Under the pieces are notes generated by a model. The model was given only the letters and a program-made list of their open reading frames with translations. It had not been told where the DNA came from and searched no databases. A stretch of DNA of 5,137 bases, taken from positions 1 through 5,137 of the forward strand of contig CAJWUE010000093.1 of NCBI GenBank assembly GCA_913047775.1. Direction: 5' to 3'. Positions within the stretch are counted from its first letter, which is position 1. Each line of letters opens with the position of its first letter. The translations under genes were made by a program, and so were the position numbers. The DNA comes from GCA-002731945 sp913047775. Its GTDB lineage: Bacteria; Pseudomonadota; Alphaproteobacteria; MED-G09. Below, one piece after another: positions 4,679 through 5,137 of the stretch.

Positions 4679-5038
4679 CTATATATCGGACTCAAATTCA
4701 TCAAGAATATAAGATCTCATATTCTTTGTATTAGTATCAAAAAGCTTTTCTTCATCCGTATAAATCTCTTTATTTGCCTCTGGCTCACTTAGCTTTTCAC
4801 TACAAGATTGCATGGTTTCCATATCCGGATACCATATCTCTAGAAAGACATCGAATTCAGGATCGGTTAAATTTCCTTCTCGATCCGGTGTGGGGTTGGT
4901 AAATCGTCTCAGATATTTGCTAGCATATCCACGAAGATATTTTTCTCCAATCAATCTGTGATGGTTTTCATAATATTCCCGAAACTCTTCAACTGACATT
5001 CCTGGTCTTCGTTTCATTGGCATTACAATCTTAATCAT
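4679..5038 (-). CDS. EthD-domain protein (dimeric alpha/beta-barrel fold)
   Basis: This 119-residue soluble protein has the EthD signature near the N-terminus: MKRRPGMSVEEFREYYENHH (8-27), with the conserved RPGMS, the aromatic helix and H26/H27, then RGYASKYLRRF (36-46) and a second half with FLEIWYPDMETM (65-76). EthD proteins are small members of the dimeric ferredoxin-like barrel superfamily. EthD itself is needed for ethyl tert-butyl ether breakdown, and relatives sit in many catabolic and polyketide clusters as cyclases, decarboxylases or proteins of unknown role. The start is well supported by GAGGA seven bases upstream of the ATG. It is the first gene of the pair with the SDR. Its catabolic setting is clear; the reaction is unknown. 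Confidence 0.88.
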   Translation of the reverse strand: MIKIVMPMKRRPGMSVEEFREYYENHHRLIGEKYLRGYASKYLRRFTNPTPDREGNLTDPEFDVFLEIWYPDMETMQSCSEKLSEPEANKEIYTDEEKLFDTNTKNMRSYILDEFESDI

Positions 5039-5137
5039 GACTTAGTCCTCTTAAAGATTAATTAATATTCAAATTATAGTATTAATTGCTAGTTTTATAC
5101 CCTTCACTTCAATAATTATTAATGGTAACTGAAAAGA
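5039..5137 (-). promoter_or_regulatory. AT-rich upstream region of the EthD-SDR pair with weak promoter signals
   Basis: On the minus strand a perfect TATAAT (5078-5073) lies 34 bases before the ATG and a TATAAA-like hexamer somewhat further upstream, but neither has a good -35 at standard spacing. An activator-dependent promoter would fit. On the + strand an ATG at 5122 opens a five-codon frame (MVTEK) to the window end without an SD; a divergent gene start there can be neither shown nor excluded. Confidence 0.3.

Noticed and set aside
1..5137. CRISPR array, tRNA, rRNA, insertion sequence or transposase
   Set aside because: No spaced direct repeats, tRNA-like arms, rRNA stretches or transposase motifs were seen.

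Overview
The window is an AT-rich (roughly 35-42% GC by spot count) bacterial catabolic locus of eight protein genes for oxygen-dependent attack on a hydrophobic, probably aromatic or terpenoid, substrate. Gene families of the XylM/XylA type, ATG starts and clear Shine-Dalgarno (SD) sites on most genes suggest a proteobacterium. A low-GC marine hydrocarbon degrader is plausible, but that is inference and the taxon cannot be fixed from this stretch.

Layout. On the + strand, positions 1-1206 hold the 3' part of a Rieske non-heme iron oxygenase alpha subunit whose start lies upstream of the window. An 80-residue unknown protein (1206-1448) follows in TAATG contact. These genes run head-on into a minus-strand block that fills the rest of the window. 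In transcription order the block contains: an EthD-domain protein (5038-4679); a short-chain dehydrogenase (4657-3920); a 292-bp regulatory gap (3919-3628); a XylM/AlkB-type membrane diiron hydroxylase (3627-2479); a group I truncated hemoglobin (2420-2061); a XylA-like [2Fe-2S] ferredoxin without a reductase domain (2033-1689); and a 67-residue two-helix membrane protein (1692-1489).

How the genes may work together (inference). The membrane hydroxylase would oxidise a methyl or alkyl group, with electrons arriving through the stand-alone ferredoxin from a reductase not in this window. The dehydrogenase could oxidise the resulting alcohol, and the Rieske enzyme could act on the same substrate or a later intermediate. 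The hemoglobin sits between hydroxylase and ferredoxin, which suggests a role in O2 or NO handling around the hydroxylase.

Most unusual points. The third histidine box of the hydroxylase has Gln where AlkB has an iron-ligating His. The hemoglobin lacks the TyrB10/GlnE11 distal pair. The gap upstream of the hydroxylase holds a candidate promoter with a 13-bp palindrome in its spacer, bracketed by a perfect 14-bp inverted repeat 101 bp apart, and is followed by a leader with three hairpins. Two mutually exclusive hairpins span the hydroxylase stop codon and lead up to the hemoglobin SD. The most interesting reading is a compact monooxygenase-hemoglobin-ferredoxin-small membrane protein module with its own regulation.
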